Source: Roseitalea porphyridii (GTDB taxonomy: Bacteria; Pseudomonadota; Alphaproteobacteria; Rhizobiales; Rhizobiaceae). From it: a stretch of 64,000 nucleotides of DNA. The stretch lies in assembly GCF_004331955.1 (NCBI RefSeq), contig NZ_CP036532.1, positions 1,426,001 to 1,490,000 on the forward strand, written 5' to 3'. Shown here piece after piece: positions 19,661 through 30,024 of the stretch (positions are counted from its first letter, which is position 1; each line of letters starts with the position of its first letter). The notes below the pieces were generated by a model. It worked only from the letters and a program-made list of their open reading frames with translations, was not told the DNA's origin and made no database searches. Made by a program: the position numbers and the translations under genes.

Positions 19661-20710
19661 ATGTACAAGACGCTGTGGCGGAAGTCGGTCATGATCGGCG
19701 CGCGCGCGACAGGCCTGTCCGCCGTGTCCCAGCGGCTCTTCGGCGGTATGGGCGCGATCTTCATGCTGCATCGGATCGGGCCGCCGCAGAACGCCTCTGG
19801 GCTCAACGCGTTCCTGTCCTGCGCTCCGGATTTCCTGGACGAGCTGTTCGGCACGCTCAAGCGCGAGGGCTGGCGCTTCGTCACGCTCGACGAGGTCGCC
19901 GATCGCCTGCGCGCGGGCCATCGCGACGAGCGTTTCGCCGCCGTGACGCTCGATGACGGCTACCGCGACAACGCCGAACTCGGCGCGCCGGTCTTTGCGG
20001 CGCACGAAGTGCCTTATGCGGTGTTCATCTGCCCGGGGCTCATCGATGGTTCGACCTATCTGTGGTGGGAGATCGCGGCGCGGATCATCGAAAGCCGCGA
20101 CACGGTTCGCTTCCGCACGCACGACGATGCGATCGAACTGCTCTGCGCCACCGCCGCGCAGAAGCAGGCCGCATACGATCGCCTTACCGGCTATCTGACG
20201 AGCGAAGTCGACGAGGACGCCCAGCGGGTCCTGATGACGCGATTCGCGGCCGATCACGGCGTCGATGTCGATGCGCACCGGCGCGCGTCGATCATGGACT
20301 GGGACGAGGTCCGCGCGCTTGCCGCCGATCCGCTGTGCACGATCGGCGCCCACACGTCCCACCATTTCAGCCTCAGGCGCCTCGAACGAAACCGCGCGAT
20401 GGAGGAGATCGCCGGATCGGTGCGGCGCATCGGCGCCGAGATCGGCCAGACGCCGCGTCATTTCGCCTATCCCTATGGCGGTCCGTCTGCGGTCGGCGAA
20501 CGCGAGGTCGATCTCGTTCGCCAGGCCGGTCTCGCCACGGCGGTGACCACGCGCCATGGCCTTCTGCAGCCCGGCCACGCCGACCATCTGCACGCCCTGC
20601 CGCGCATTTCGCTGAACGGCGAGTATCAGCAGCCGCACTATGTCGAGACGATGCTGAGCGGGTTGACCGTGGCGCTCGCCAACCGGGGTCGGCGCCTGGT
20701 CACGCTTTGA
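19661..20710 (+). CDS. polysaccharide deacetylase (carbohydrate esterase 4, NodB-like)
   Basis: The 349-residue protein carries the NodB homology domain, which removes acetyl groups from N-acetyl sugars using a metal ion. Motif 1 is TLDDGYRDN with Asp98-Asp99; the usual Phe before the Asp pair is Leu here. Motif 2, the metal-binding histidines, lies in GAHTSHHFSL, and motif 3 in HFAYPYGG. No signal peptide is evident, so it may act in the cytosol or at the membrane on a lipid-linked precursor. The ATG at 19661 follows AGGATAGG; a GTG directly before it is less likely. It ends three bases before the convergent DUF2842 gene. Confidence 0.88.
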   Translation: MYKTLWRKSVMIGARATGLSAVSQRLFGGMGAIFMLHRIGPPQNASGLNAFLSCAPDFLDELFGTLKREGWRFVTLDEVADRLRAGHRDERFAAVTLDDGYRDNAELGAPVFAAHEVPYAVFICPGLIDGSTYLWWEIAARIIESRDTVRFRTHDDAIELLCATAAQKQAAYDRLTGYLTSEVDEDAQRVLMTRFAADHGVDVDAHRRASIMDWDEVRALAADPLCTIGAHTSHHFSLRRLERNRAMEEIAGSVRRIGAEIGQTPRHFAYPYGGPSAVGEREVDLVRQAGLATAVTTRHGLLQPGHADHLHALPRISLNGEYQQPHYVETMLSGLTVALANRGRRLVTL

Positions 20711-20713
20711 GCC

Positions 20714-20935
20714 TCAGCGGGCGTCCTCGCGCCGCGCCGGTCGTTCCATCCATGAGATGATGAACATGGCCGGCACCACCCAGACCAGCCCCGAGAGCCC
20801 GAAGAAGGCCAGATGCACATACCATGCGCTGTCGGCCAGCCGCGCCGAGGCGATCGCCATCGCGACCAGCGCATAGACGATCACCAGCGCCACCAGCGCG
20901 ACCATGCCGATGAATTTTCTCAGCCTTTGCGGCAT
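20714..20935 (-). CDS. DUF2842 small membrane protein
   Basis: The 73-residue protein has two hydrophobic segments (about 9-30 and 40-60) and the tail FIISWMERPARRE, which matches the alphaproteobacterial DUF2842 family of unknown function. The start at 20935 (MPQRLRKFIG) is preceded by AGGAAG; the longer frame to 21085 runs into the divergent promoter region. It is divergent from ctaA, and this small gene is often found beside ctaA in Rhizobiales, so a link to cytochrome oxidase biogenesis is possible but unproven. Confidence 0.75.
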   Translation of the reverse strand: MPQRLRKFIGMVALVALVIVYALVAMAIASARLADSAWYVHLAFFGLSGLVWVVPAMFIISWMERPARREDAR

Positions 20936-21068
20936 CGGGTCTTCCTCTTTGACCGCCGATCTAGCACATGCGATCGCCGTGCCAAGCCCCGCACGCTGCG
21001 GCAAAGCTGCACTTGCCAGTCCGCCGGCCATTTGCCATCTGCGCTGCGACCCGACAGCGAGCCGGACC

Positions 21069-22178
21069 ATGAGTGCCGTCACCACACCAGCAATGCAGAC
21101 CCCTGATATCAGACGCGCGGACGCCGAACTGCGCCATCGCGCTCAGGTGCGCGGCTGGCTCTATTTCACGGCTCTCGTCCTGCTTGTGCTCGTCACCGTC
21201 GGTGGCGCCACAAGGCTGACCGATTCGGGCCTGTCGATCACCGAATGGGCGCCGATCCACGGGGTCATCCCGCCGCTGACCGAGGCGCAGTGGGAAGAGG
21301 AGCTCGAACGCTACCGGCAGATACCGGAGTACCAGGTCGTCAATCGCGGCATGTCCATGGCCGAGTTCCAGTTCATCTACTGGTGGGAATGGGGCCACCG
21401 GTTCCTGGCGCGGGCGCTTGGCCTCGTATTCGCAGTGCCGCTCGCCTTCTTCTGGCTGACCGGCCGGCTGGACAGGCGCGTGAAGCTGCCGCTGCTGGGC
21501 CTTCTTGCGCTCGGCGGTCTGCAGGGCTTCATCGGCTGGTGGATGGTCTCGTCGGGCCTGACCGAGCGGGTCGACGTCAGCCACTATCGCTTGGCCGTGC
21601 ATCTGTGCATGGCGGCGCTGATCCTGGGCTGGATCGTCTGGGTCGCGCGCGGGCTCGCCCCGCACGCCCGCGATCTCAAGCCGACCGCGCGATCGAGCCT
21701 GTGGGCCGGCATCGTCGCCGGTCTTGTCTTCGTGCAGATCTATCTGGGCGCCCTCGTCGCCGGGCTCGATGCGGGCTGGGTATTCAACGAGTGGCCGATG
21801 ATGGGCGAGGGGCTGTTTCCGGCCGTGATGTGGGAGCCGGCGCTCGGCTGGCGCAACTGGGTCGAAAACCCGGCCATCGTCCAGTTTGCTCATCGCACGG
21901 GCGCCTACGTGCTGCTGGCGGTCATCGTCGGCCACGTCTGGTCGTGCTGGCGCTGGGCCCCGGGTTCGACGCATGCCCGCCGGGCCATGGTGCTGCTCGG
22001 ACTGGTGCTCGCGCAGGCCCTTGTCGGCATCGTCACGCTGGTGATGGAAGTGCCGCTCTTCTGGGCCCTCGTGCACCAGGCGCTGGCCTTCTTCACGCTG
22101 GCCTTCGCGGTCGCGCACTGGCGCGCCATGGTCGGCCCGCTGCCGCTGTCGAACGGCCGCCGGCACCTGCACGCCTGA
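21069..22178 (+). CDS. ctaA: heme A synthase (CtaA/COX15)
   Basis: Heme A synthase oxidises the methyl group of heme O to give heme A for cytochrome oxidases. The 369-residue inner-membrane protein has eight hydrophobic segments. The signature GGATRLTDSGLSITEWAPIHG lies near residue 45, with later His-bearing helices (WWEWGHRFLAR, FAHRTGAYVLL, LVHQALAFF) that hold the hemes. The ATG at 21069 is chosen; the frame is open to 20904 but that part overlaps the divergent promoter. It converges with argC, only six bases apart. Confidence 0.95.
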   Translation: MSAVTTPAMQTPDIRRADAELRHRAQVRGWLYFTALVLLVLVTVGGATRLTDSGLSITEWAPIHGVIPPLTEAQWEEELERYRQIPEYQVVNRGMSMAEFQFIYWWEWGHRFLARALGLVFAVPLAFFWLTGRLDRRVKLPLLGLLALGGLQGFIGWWMVSSGLTERVDVSHYRLAVHLCMAALILGWIVWVARGLAPHARDLKPTARSSLWAGIVAGLVFVQIYLGALVAGLDAGWVFNEWPMMGEGLFPAVMWEPALGWRNWVENPAIVQFAHRTGAYVLLAVIVGHVWSCWRWAPGSTHARRAMVLLGLVLAQALVGIVTLVMEVPLFWALVHQALAFFTLAFAVAHWRAMVGPLPLSNGRRHLHA

Positions 22179-22184
22179 CCGCGA

Positions 22185-23132
22185 TCAGTCGAAGCGGACG
22201 TCCGCCTTCGACAGCATCAGGTCCAGGTTCTGGACGGCCGCGCCCGAGGCGCCTTTGCCCAGATTGTCGAGCGAGGCGATGAGGTTCATCTGCCCGTCGC
22301 CCGGCGTGCCGCAGACATAGAGCCGCATCCGGTCGGTTCCCGCCATCTCGGTGGCATCGTTCCGCGCAAGCCCCGCGCTCTCGTCCAGTTCGACCACCTC
22401 GACGACGCTCTGGCCGGCATAGTGGGTCTCCAGCGCCTCGTGCACGCGCTCCATGGAGGCATTGTCGTTCAGATGCGCCGCATGCAGCGGCACGTTGACC
22501 AGCATGCCCTGCGCGAACCGGCCGACCGAGGGCGTGAAGACCGGCCGTGTCGAAAGCCCCGAGCGCTCCATGATCTCGGGCACGTGCTTGTGGCGCAGTG
22601 ACAGCGCATAGGCAAAGAACGGCGCGGCGATGCGGTCGTCCGCCGTCTGGTCCTCCATCTGCCGGATCATCTGCTTGCCGCCGCCCGAATAGCCGGAGAC
22701 CGCGTTGATCGTCAGCGGGTAGTCGGGCGGCAGGATACCGGCCAGCACGAGCGGCCGCACAAGGCCGATCGCCCCGGTCGAATAACAGCCCGGATTGGAG
22801 ACCAGGCGCGCCTCGGCGATGCGGCTTGCCTGGCCTGGCTCGGCCTCGGCGAAACCGTAGACCCAGTCCGGGTCGGTCCGGTGCGCGGTAGATGCATCGA
22901 TGAACCGCGTCTCGGCACCCTCGGCCAGCTTGACCGCTTCGCGCGCCGCATCGTCGGGCAGGCACAGGATGGCGATCTCGGCCTCGCGGAGCAGGGCGGT
23001 GCGCTTTTCGGCATCGCGCCGGTCGTCGGCGGCGAGCGACAAGAGCGCGATGTCGGTGCGCTTGGCGAGCCGGTCGCGGATTTGCAGCCCCGTCGTGCCA
23101 TGCTCGCCGTCGATGAATATCTTTGCTGCCAT
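22185..23132 (-). CDS. argC: N-acetyl-gamma-glutamyl-phosphate reductase, type 2
   Basis: ArgC reduces N-acetyl-glutamyl phosphate with NADPH in arginine synthesis. The 315-residue product is the shorter type 2 form, as shown by the N-terminus [18 protein letters not shown] and by the catalytic Cys116 in [10 protein letters not shown]. The motif [10 protein letters not shown] is also typical. The start at 23132 gives the family N-terminus; ten additional codons to 23159 are unlikely. In Rhizobiales it usually follows ribosomal genes rpsI-rplM in this order, with the agmatinase gene between them here. Confidence 0.95.
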   Translation of the reverse strand: MAAKIFIDGEHGTTGLQIRDRLAKRTDIALLSLAADDRRDAEKRTALLREAEIAILCLPDDAAREAVKLAEGAETRFIDASTAHRTDPDWVYGFAEAEPGQASRIAEARLVSNPGCYSTGAIGLVRPLVLAGILPPDYPLTINAVSGYSGGGKQMIRQMEDQTADDRIAAPFFAYALSLRHKHVPEIMERSGLSTRPVFTPSVGRFAQGMLVNVPLHAAHLNDNASMERVHEALETHYAGQSVVEVVELDESAGLARNDATEMAGTDRMRLYVCGTPGDGQMNLIASLDNLGKGASGAAVQNLDLMLSKADVRFD

Positions 23133-23231
23133 GGAAACCCTGAACGTCTTTCGTTTCAATATGTTGCCGCGGACTTCGGACTCAGGTCGCGAACCCGTTG
23201 AATCGCGATCTCAACGGCTTGAATCACTGTC

Positions 23232-24182
23232 TCAGCCGGCCGCCTTGCGCGCCGCCAGAAGCCCAAGATAGTGCATCGCCACCGTCGCCCCGGCGATGGC
23301 CGTGATATCGGCGTGATCGTAGGCCGGCGCAACCTCCACGACGTCCGCGCCGACCAGTTGCAGGTTCTTCAGATGCATCAGCGTGCCCAGCATCTTCGCG
23401 CTTGAGGGGCCGCCGGCGACAGGCGTTCCGGTACCCGGAGCGAACGCCGGATCGAGGCAATCGATATCGAAAGTGATGTAGGCCTTGCCGCCGCCAACGC
23501 GCGCATAGATCGCTTCGGCGATCTCGGTCGCGCGCATGTCCTCGAGGCGATGCGCGTCGATGATCTCGATCCCGCAGGTCGCGGGCGCATGGGTGCGGAT
23601 GCCGATCTGGATCGACCGATCCGGATCGATGATGCCATCACGCGCCGCGCGACCGACGAACGAGCCATGGTCGATCCGGTTGCCGTCGTCCGGCCAGGTG
23701 TCCTGATGGGCGTCGAACTGGATCAGGGCGAGGGGCCCGTGCGCGGCCGCGTGCGCCTTCAGCAGCGGCCAGGTGACGAAATGGTCGCCGCCCAGCGCCA
23801 GAACAAACGCGCCCGCCGCGATGACAGCGCGCGCGGCGGCCTCGATGCGCGCCGGCGTTTCGGCATGATTGCCGTAGTCGAGCAGCACGTCCCCGGCGTC
23901 GATCACCGCGAGATCGGCGAACAGATCGTTGGCGAACGGGTATTGCGGATCATTGTCCATGATCGCCGAGGCGCGGCGGATCGCCTGCGGGCCGAACCGG
24001 GCGCCCGGCCGGTTGGAGACGGCCGCGTCGAACGGGATGCCGAGCACGGCGACATCGGCGCCGGCCGGATCCTTGGAATATTTGCGGCGCATGAACGATG
24101 TCACGCCCGCATAGGTCGGATCGCCGGCCGCGCCGGTCAGCGGGCCTTCGGCGATCGCATGGTCGATGGAGCTTGAGGGCAT
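23232..24182 (-). CDS. speB: agmatinase / ureohydrolase family enzyme
   Basis: The 316-residue protein belongs to the arginase-agmatinase superfamily, which hydrolyses guanidino compounds to urea with two manganese ions. All metal motifs are present: GGDH near residue 130, DAHQDTWPD and DIDCLDPAFAPGTGTP. The N-terminal length and FDAAVSNRPGARFGP favour agmatinase (making putrescine) over arginase, but related guanidine hydrolases exist, so the substrate is not certain. It lies between argC and a hypothetical gene on the minus strand and may be co-transcribed with them. Confidence 0.88.
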   Translation of the reverse strand: MPSSSIDHAIAEGPLTGAAGDPTYAGVTSFMRRKYSKDPAGADVAVLGIPFDAAVSNRPGARFGPQAIRRASAIMDNDPQYPFANDLFADLAVIDAGDVLLDYGNHAETPARIEAAARAVIAAGAFVLALGGDHFVTWPLLKAHAAAHGPLALIQFDAHQDTWPDDGNRIDHGSFVGRAARDGIIDPDRSIQIGIRTHAPATCGIEIIDAHRLEDMRATEIAEAIYARVGGGKAYITFDIDCLDPAFAPGTGTPVAGGPSSAKMLGTLMHLKNLQLVGADVVEVAPAYDHADITAIAGATVAMHYLGLLAARKAAG

Positions 24183-24195
24183 CGGTCGGGCCTGT

Positions 24196-24735
24196 TCACA
24201 GCGCTGGAACGTCCATCGCGTTCAACAGCTTTCGCGCCCCGTTGGCAACCGACTTGCGGCGATCATCGGCGAGCGCGCGCACCCGCACCTCGATGCGCGG
24301 GATGATCGCCGCATCGCGTTTCACCCAGCGCTGGAGCGTCTTCATCGTCATGTTCAGGGCGATCCAGTCGTCTTCCTCTTGCAGATTGCGGATCATGATC
24401 GCCGTCGCGGCGGCGCGCTGCTTGGCCGTGAGCCGTTTCTCATGCTCGAGGAACAGTTGCGCCAGCGTCCATTTGGCCGAGGGCTGGTCGATCGCCGAGA
24501 CCTCGGTGATGAACCGGTCCGCCCACGCCGGGAACCAGTCGGGCCGCGCCTTGAAGACACGCCGGCAGGCGTTCGAGGTACGCAGGCGCACGATCGCGTC
24601 CTCGCTGAAATAGCAGTCGAACAGTTCGTCCATGCGACCCGGATCGTCGAGAACGATCTCGACCACTTCGAGCGTGCGGCCCAACGAGTTGGGATGGCCG
24701 CCGGCAAGCATCATGCGGAACGGTTCCATGTCCAT
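24196..24735 (-). CDS. hypothetical all-helical (HEAT-like) protein
   Basis: I do not recognise a named family. The 179-residue product is soluble, charged and predicted to be almost entirely helical, with repeating helix pairs (RMDELFDCYFSEDAIVRLRT, then NALNM-like TMKTLQRWVKRDAAIIPRIE), which suggests a HEAT/ARM-type fold used for protein binding. Two near-adjacent start codons (24735, 24729) are possible. It lies just upstream of the agmatinase gene on the same strand (13 bases apart) and downstream of the rpsI terminator. Confidence 0.7.
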   Translation of the reverse strand: MDMEPFRMMLAGGHPNSLGRTLEVVEIVLDDPGRMDELFDCYFSEDAIVRLRTSNACRRVFKARPDWFPAWADRFITEVSAIDQPSAKWTLAQLFLEHEKRLTAKQRAAATAIMIRNLQEEDDWIALNMTMKTLQRWVKRDAAIIPRIEVRVRALADDRRKSVANGARKLLNAMDVPAL

Positions 24736-24761
24736 TCATAGCCGCGACCGCGCCAACAAAA

Positions 24762-24783
24762 AAGCGGGGCCGGGGCCCCGCTT
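24762..24783 (-). terminator. rho-independent terminator of rplM-rpsI
   Basis: On the minus strand a perfect 10-base inverted repeat (24774-24783 and 24762-24771) is followed by a T-run, about 28 bases after the rpsI stop. It ends the L13-S9 transcript. Confidence 0.85.
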
Positions 24784-24810
24784 CGGTCTCTGCTGACAGG
24801 CGCCGAAAGA

Positions 24811-25302
24811 TCAGCGCTTGGAGAACTGGAAGCTCCGGCGTGCCTTGGCCCGGCCGTACTTCTTGCGCTCGACCACGCGGCTGTCGCGGGTCAGGAAGCC
24901 GCCCTTCTTGAGCACCGGGCGAAGCTCGGGCTCGTAGTGGGTCAGGGCGCGGGAAATGCCGTGGCGCACGGCGCCCGCCTGACCGGAGAGCCCGCCGCCC
25001 TTGACGGTGGCGACGACGTCGTACTGTCCGTCGCGGTTTGCGGCGATCACCGGCTGCCTGAGGATCATCTGCAGGACCGGACGGCCGAAATAGGCCTCCA
25101 TGTCCTTGTCGTTGATCGTCATCTTGCCGGTGCCCGGCTTCAGCCAGACGCGGGCGACGGCGTCCTTGCGCTTGCCGGTGGCATAGGCGCGGCCATGTTC
25201 GTCCAGCTTCTGGACATGCACCGGGGCTTCGGGCGCGGCAGCCGGCTGACCTTCGCCGGTCGCCAGGTTGCCCAGTTCTTCAAGGGAGTTTAGATCAGCC
25301 AT
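24811..25302 (-). CDS. rpsI: 30S ribosomal protein S9
   Basis: S9 contacts P-site tRNA through its C-terminal tail in the small ribosomal subunit. The 163-residue protein has the conserved body ([38 protein letters not shown]) and the basic end [10 protein letters not shown] roughly 35-residue Ala/Pro/Glu-rich extension precedes the core, as in other alphaproteobacteria. Its start overlaps the rplM stop by one base (TGATG type), so translation is coupled. Confidence 0.97.
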   Translation of the reverse strand: MADLNSLEELGNLATGEGQPAAAPEAPVHVQKLDEHGRAYATGKRKDAVARVWLKPGTGKMTINDKDMEAYFGRPVLQMILRQPVIAANRDGQYDVVATVKGGGLSGQAGAVRHGISRALTHYEPELRPVLKKGGFLTRDSRVVERKKYGRAKARRSFQFSKR

Positions 25303-25769
25303 CAGATACGGGCCTTCTTGTTCTTGCGGTTGAGCGCGGCGACATCGAGCATCTCCGGCTTCTGCGCTTCGTGAGGATGGTCGGTGCCGGCATAGACGCG
25401 CAAATTCTTCATCTGGCGCCGGCCGAGCGGACCGCGCGGGATCATGCGCTCGACGGCCTTTTCCACCACGCGCTCGGGGAAGCGGCCGTCCAGAAGCTGC
25501 TCGGCCGAGCGCTCCTTGATGCCGCCGGGGTGGCCGGTGTGCCAGTAGTACTTCTTCTCCCAGCGCTTGTTGCCGGTGAAGACCACCTTGTCGGCGTTGA
25601 TGACGATGACGTTGTCGCCATCATCGACGTGCGGCGTGAAGGTCGGCTTGTGCTTGCCGCGCAGGCGCGAGGCGACGATCGTGGCAAGGCGGCCCACGAC
25701 GAGGCCGTCTGCGTCGATCATCACCCATTTCTTCTGCACATCGGCAGGTTTCTGCGAAAAGGTCCGCAT
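25302..25769 (-). CDS. rplM: 50S ribosomal protein L13
   Basis: L13 is an early assembly protein of the large ribosomal subunit. The 155-residue product has the typical [20 protein letters not shown] start, [20 protein letters not shown] and [21 protein letters not shown]. The frame is open to 25934, but the ATG at 25769 gives the family N-terminus and lies downstream of a good promoter at 25888-25916. It forms an operon with rpsI. Confidence 0.97.
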   Translation of the reverse strand: MRTFSQKPADVQKKWVMIDADGLVVGRLATIVASRLRGKHKPTFTPHVDDGDNVIVINADKVVFTGNKRWEKKYYWHTGHPGGIKERSAEQLLDGRFPERVVEKAVERMIPRGPLGRRQMKNLRVYAGTDHPHEAQKPEMLDVAALNRKNKKARI

Positions 25770-25887
25770 GGGTTCGTCCTTGTTCCATCCCGCCGGACGC
25801 ACCGCGCGGGCATTTCTTGTTGCTTGGATTGTCGCGTGAAGCGGCAAAAACGGACGCACGGGACCAGCCCGCGCGTGCTCGTAGGGG

Positions 25888-25916
25888 CGTCTAGTCGGCG
25901 CGGCGTGTCTTGTCAA
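25888..25916 (-). promoter_or_regulatory. sigma-70 promoter of rplM-rpsI
   Basis: On the minus strand a perfect -35 TTGACA (25916-25911) is followed after 17 bases by TAGACG (25893-25888). The leader to the rplM start would be about 110 bases, long enough for a regulatory leader, although I see no clear structure in it. Confidence 0.65.
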
Positions 25917-25977
25917 GCGACATTTCCGAGCCAAGTCTCAAAAAGGGATTGAAAAGCAGCAGGTTAGCAATACGGTA

Positions 25978-26430
25978 TTATTTTACCGTATGAGGCTTGC
26001 GTGGCGGGATCGAATAGGTGGCCGTGGCGTGGGAGACGAGCGTGCCGTCCTCGTCGCGAACCGAGACCTCGGCCACCGCCAGCCGCTTGCCGAGCTTCAG
26101 AAGACTGGCTTCGCAGGTCAGCGGCCCGGGCGCGGCCCGGTGGACGAAATTGATGTTCAGGTTCGTCGTCACCACGAGCGCGACCGGGCCGATATGGGCA
26201 AGGATGACGTAGTAGGCGGCAAGATCGGAGATGGTGAACAGGGTAGGGCCGGAAATCGTCCCGCCGGGCCTGAGATGCCGGTCGTTCGGCTCGAGCCGCA
26301 CGCTCACCGCGCCCGGCTGCACCGAGCGGACCGAGAGCACCCGCCCGTCCATGTGGACCTGAGGAAAGTGCGCGTCGATGAACGCCTCGATGTCGCTTGC
26401 CTCCATGACCGGGGTAAACCGTTCCGCCAC
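25978..26430 (-). CDS. PaaI/YdiI-family hotdog-fold thioesterase
   Basis: The 150-residue protein has the PaaI-like hotdog pattern: RLEPNDRHLRPGGTISGPTL with the conserved Asn/His region, FTISDLAAYYVILAHIG along the central helix with the acidic residue, and TTNLNINFVHRA. Such enzymes hydrolyse acyl-CoA thioesters. The start is taken as GTG at 26430, with GGAGAAG just before it; the ORF to 26496 would add a basic tail with no support. It is divergent from the enoyl-CoA hydratase gene with 83 bases between, consistent with related roles in acyl-CoA metabolism. Confidence 0.82.
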   Translation of the reverse strand: MAERFTPVMEASDIEAFIDAHFPQVHMDGRVLSVRSVQPGAVSVRLEPNDRHLRPGGTISGPTLFTISDLAAYYVILAHIGPVALVVTTNLNINFVHRAAPGPLTCEASLLKLGKRLAVAEVSVRDEDGTLVSHATATYSIPPRKPHTVK

Positions 26431-26513
26431 GTTCTTCTCCTGCTTCTTGCCCGCACGTTTCCGCTGGGATACGGCTTGAGGGGTTAGCCGGAGCACCCAA
26501 GGGGAGGCAAGCC

Positions 26514-27341
26514 ATGGCGGGAACGGTCACCGAACTCAGACAGCCCGAACCGGAGGGGCTCGTGCTGGCCCGCAATGAGGGCGCGATCGCGCGCCTGACG
26601 CTCAACAGCCCACCCGCCAACGCCCTTTCGATCGCGATGATGGAGACGCTGCTGTCAGCGCTGGTCGAGGCCGGGAGCGATCCGTCCGTGCGCGTGATCG
26701 TGATCCGGTCGGAGGGGCGCGTCTTTTCGGCCGGGCACGATCTGAAGGAACTGACCGCCCATCGCGCCGATCCCGACCGTGGCGCCGCCTTCTTCGCGTG
26801 GACGTTTGCGCTGTGCGCCGACCTGATGACCGCGATCGTCCGCCATCCCAAGCCGGTGATTGCCGAGATCGACGGTCTGGCGACCGCCGCCGGCTGCCAG
26901 CTCGTGGCCAGTTGTGACCTGGCGATCTGCACGGACAGCTCCGGCTTCTGCACGCCGGGCGTCAACATCGGCCTGTTCTGCTCGACGCCAATGGTCGCGC
27001 TGTCGCGCAACGTCCAACGCAAGCAGGCCATGGAGATGCTGCTGACCGGCGAGACGATCGATGCGTCGACGGCCAGGGAGTTCGGTCTCGTCAACCGCAT
27101 CGTGCCGCGCGAATATCTGAATCAGGTTGTCACGAAATACGCCCAAACCATTGCCGACAAGTCGTCCATGGTTGTCCGGACGGGCAAGGAGGCGTTCTAC
27201 CGGCAGGCCGAGATGGATCTCGACGAGGCCTATGCCTACACGGCCGAGGTGATGGTCGAGAACATGCTGGCGCGCGATGCCGAGGAAGGCATCACCGCGT
27301 TCCTGCAGAAGCGCAAGGCGCAATGGACGAAAGAGCAATGA
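26514..27341 (+). CDS. enoyl-CoA hydratase/isomerase family protein
   Basis: The 275-residue protein has the crotonase fold: RLTLNSPPANALSIAM near the N-terminus, the CoA-binding SAGHDLKEL (the oxyanion-hole A/G-x-x-x-D-L pattern), and IDGLATAAGCQLVASCDLAI with the second oxyanion glycine. At the position of the two catalytic glutamates of classical hydratases I see GLFCSTPMVALSR, which resembles the ECHDC3 subgroup and not short-chain enoyl-CoA hydratase, so the reaction is uncertain. It overlaps the next gene by four bases. Confidence 0.85.
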   Translation: MAGTVTELRQPEPEGLVLARNEGAIARLTLNSPPANALSIAMMETLLSALVEAGSDPSVRVIVIRSEGRVFSAGHDLKELTAHRADPDRGAAFFAWTFALCADLMTAIVRHPKPVIAEIDGLATAAGCQLVASCDLAICTDSSGFCTPGVNIGLFCSTPMVALSRNVQRKQAMEMLLTGETIDASTAREFGLVNRIVPREYLNQVVTKYAQTIADKSSMVVRTGKEAFYRQAEMDLDEAYAYTAEVMVENMLARDAEEGITAFLQKRKAQWTKEQ

Positions 27342-28099
27342 GCGGCAGCGAGACCGACCTTCGCTGGACATGTGAGATGGCTTGCCGTGCAGCATGGCCG
27401 GCGGCCATCGAGGTGCGGCACGGGGATTGGACGGCGCGCTACGACGGCAGTCCGATCCGACGCACCAACTCGCTCAATCCGCTGCCCGGCGCGACAGGCC
27501 TCACCCGTGATGTTCGCCATGCTGCCGAGTCGTTTTATGCCGGTCGCGGGCGCCGAACGGTGATCCGCCTTCTCGACTTTGCGGCGTCCGATCAAGCGGC
27601 GCTCGAGGGCGAAGGCTATCGGTGCGACGGCAACACGCAGACCCTCCACGCCCGGCTGGACGGGGACATCGCCGGAATCGGACAGGACACGACGCTGCAT
27701 GATCATGCGTCGGCGGGCTGGCTCGCTCTGCGCGAAACGCTCAATCCCGATGGTGGCGTCTTCCGCTCCATGCTGCAGCGGATCGAAGCACCACTTTGTT
27801 TCGCTGAGACGCGGGTTGATGGGCAGGTTGCGTCCATCGCTTATGGCGTTCTCATCGACGATCTTCTGGTCATCGAGGCCGTTGCCACCGATCCGGTCTT
27901 TCGGGGACGCGGCTTGGCTCGCCAGACCGTCGGTGCGCTGATCAACTGGGCTCGGCGGCAAGGCGCCGGGCAGGCGACCTTGCAGGTTGTCGCCGAAAAC
28001 GCGCCGGCGCGGGCGCTCTACCAGCGGCTCGGCTTTGACAGGCTCCTGTTCTCATACAGCTACATGTATGCGCCCCAGCCGGAGCGCATGGAGATGTGA
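27338..28099 (+). CDS. GNAT family N-acetyltransferase
   Basis: The protein of 253 residues has a C-terminal GNAT domain with the acetyl-CoA loop VATDPVFRGRGLARQTV and the end ARALYQRLGFDRLLFSYSYMY. The N-terminal half (TRDVRHAAESFYAGRG, RFRLLDFA-like segment VIRLLDFA) is a less conserved second GNAT-like half, as in two-domain acetyltransferases. The ATG at 27338 overlaps the upstream stop (ATGA); an ATG at 27323 lies inside the upstream gene and is less likely. The substrate is unknown. Confidence 0.8.
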   Translation: MSGSETDLRWTCEMACRAAWPAAIEVRHGDWTARYDGSPIRRTNSLNPLPGATGLTRDVRHAAESFYAGRGRRTVIRLLDFAASDQAALEGEGYRCDGNTQTLHARLDGDIAGIGQDTTLHDHASAGWLALRETLNPDGGVFRSMLQRIEAPLCFAETRVDGQVASIAYGVLIDDLLVIEAVATDPVFRGRGLARQTVGALINWARRQGAGQATLQVVAENAPARALYQRLGFDRLLFSYSYMYAPQPERMEM

Positions 28100-28539
28100 T
28101 GGCGCCCGCCATGCACCACGACAGCTATTCCGACGAGCATGTCCGCTCTGTTCTGACGGGCGTCAAATCCATCGCCGTCGTCGGCGCTTCGCCCAACCCG
28201 GCCCGGCCGAGCCATGGCGTGACGAAGTTCCTGGTTCGCAAGGGGTTCGAGGTCTTCGCCGTCAATCCCGGCCATGCCGGCAAGACGATCGCCGGCGCGC
28301 CCGTCGTGGCCTCGCTCGCCGACCTGCCGCAGCCCGTCGATATGGTCGACGTGTTCCGTCGCTCCGAACATCTCGGCGGGGTGATCGACGAGGCCCTCGC
28401 GCTGCCGGACCGGCCGAAGGTCGTCTGGAGCCAGCTCGGCGTGCGCGACGACGAGACGGCGGCCCGTGCCGAAGCCGCCGGCATCACCGTCATCCAGGAC
28501 CGGTGCCCGGCCATCGAGATGCCGCGGCTGGGCCTCTGA
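28099..28539 (+). CDS. CoA-binding domain protein (YccU-like)
   Basis: The 146-residue cytosolic protein is a single Rossmann-type CoA-binding domain, with the glycine-rich SIAVVGASPNPARPSHGV near residue 22 and VVWSQLGVRDDETAARAEAAG followed by DRCPAIE, all typical of the YccU-like family. The function is not known beyond nucleotide binding. The ATG overlaps the stop of the GNAT gene (TGATG), so the hydratase, GNAT and CoA-binding genes form a three-gene operon around acyl-CoA chemistry. Confidence 0.85.
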   Translation: MAPAMHHDSYSDEHVRSVLTGVKSIAVVGASPNPARPSHGVTKFLVRKGFEVFAVNPGHAGKTIAGAPVVASLADLPQPVDMVDVFRRSEHLGGVIDEALALPDRPKVVWSQLGVRDDETAARAEAAGITVIQDRCPAIEMPRLGL

Positions 28540-28618
28540 GACGCAACTCCGTTCCCCGGTGACGAATGTTTGCCGGCGGTTGCGCGCCGATTGCGTCCCC
28601 GGCGCGCAAAAATCTTCT

Positions 28619-28647
28619 TTGCATTCGCTTCTGGCCTCGCCGATAAG
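28619..28647 (+). promoter_or_regulatory. candidate promoter of the O-acetylhomoserine sulfhydrylase gene
   Basis: TTGCAT (28619-28624) and GATAAG (28642-28647) are separated by 17 bases, about 45 bases before the ATG at 28691. Consensus match only. Confidence 0.4.
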
Positions 28648-28690
28648 ATCGGCCGGATCCCCACGAACCTGCATCCGGGAGGCAAGAACC

Positions 28691-29977
<1,287 letters not shown>

Positions 29978-30024
29978 CCCATGGGGCCGGCCGCCATCGA
30001 CGGAAGGAGAACATCGAGATCGCT

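Noticed and set aside
10214-20710. Integrated island with att sites at tRNA-Pro
   Set aside because: I looked for a second copy of the tRNA 3' end and for an integrase near the locus and found neither in the window. The tRNA border alone does not prove an integrative element.
28540-28690. A SAM riboswitch in the leader of the sulfhydrylase gene
   Set aside because: SAM-II and related riboswitches are common there in alphaproteobacteria, but I could not find the conserved cores or pseudoknot pairing in this leader.
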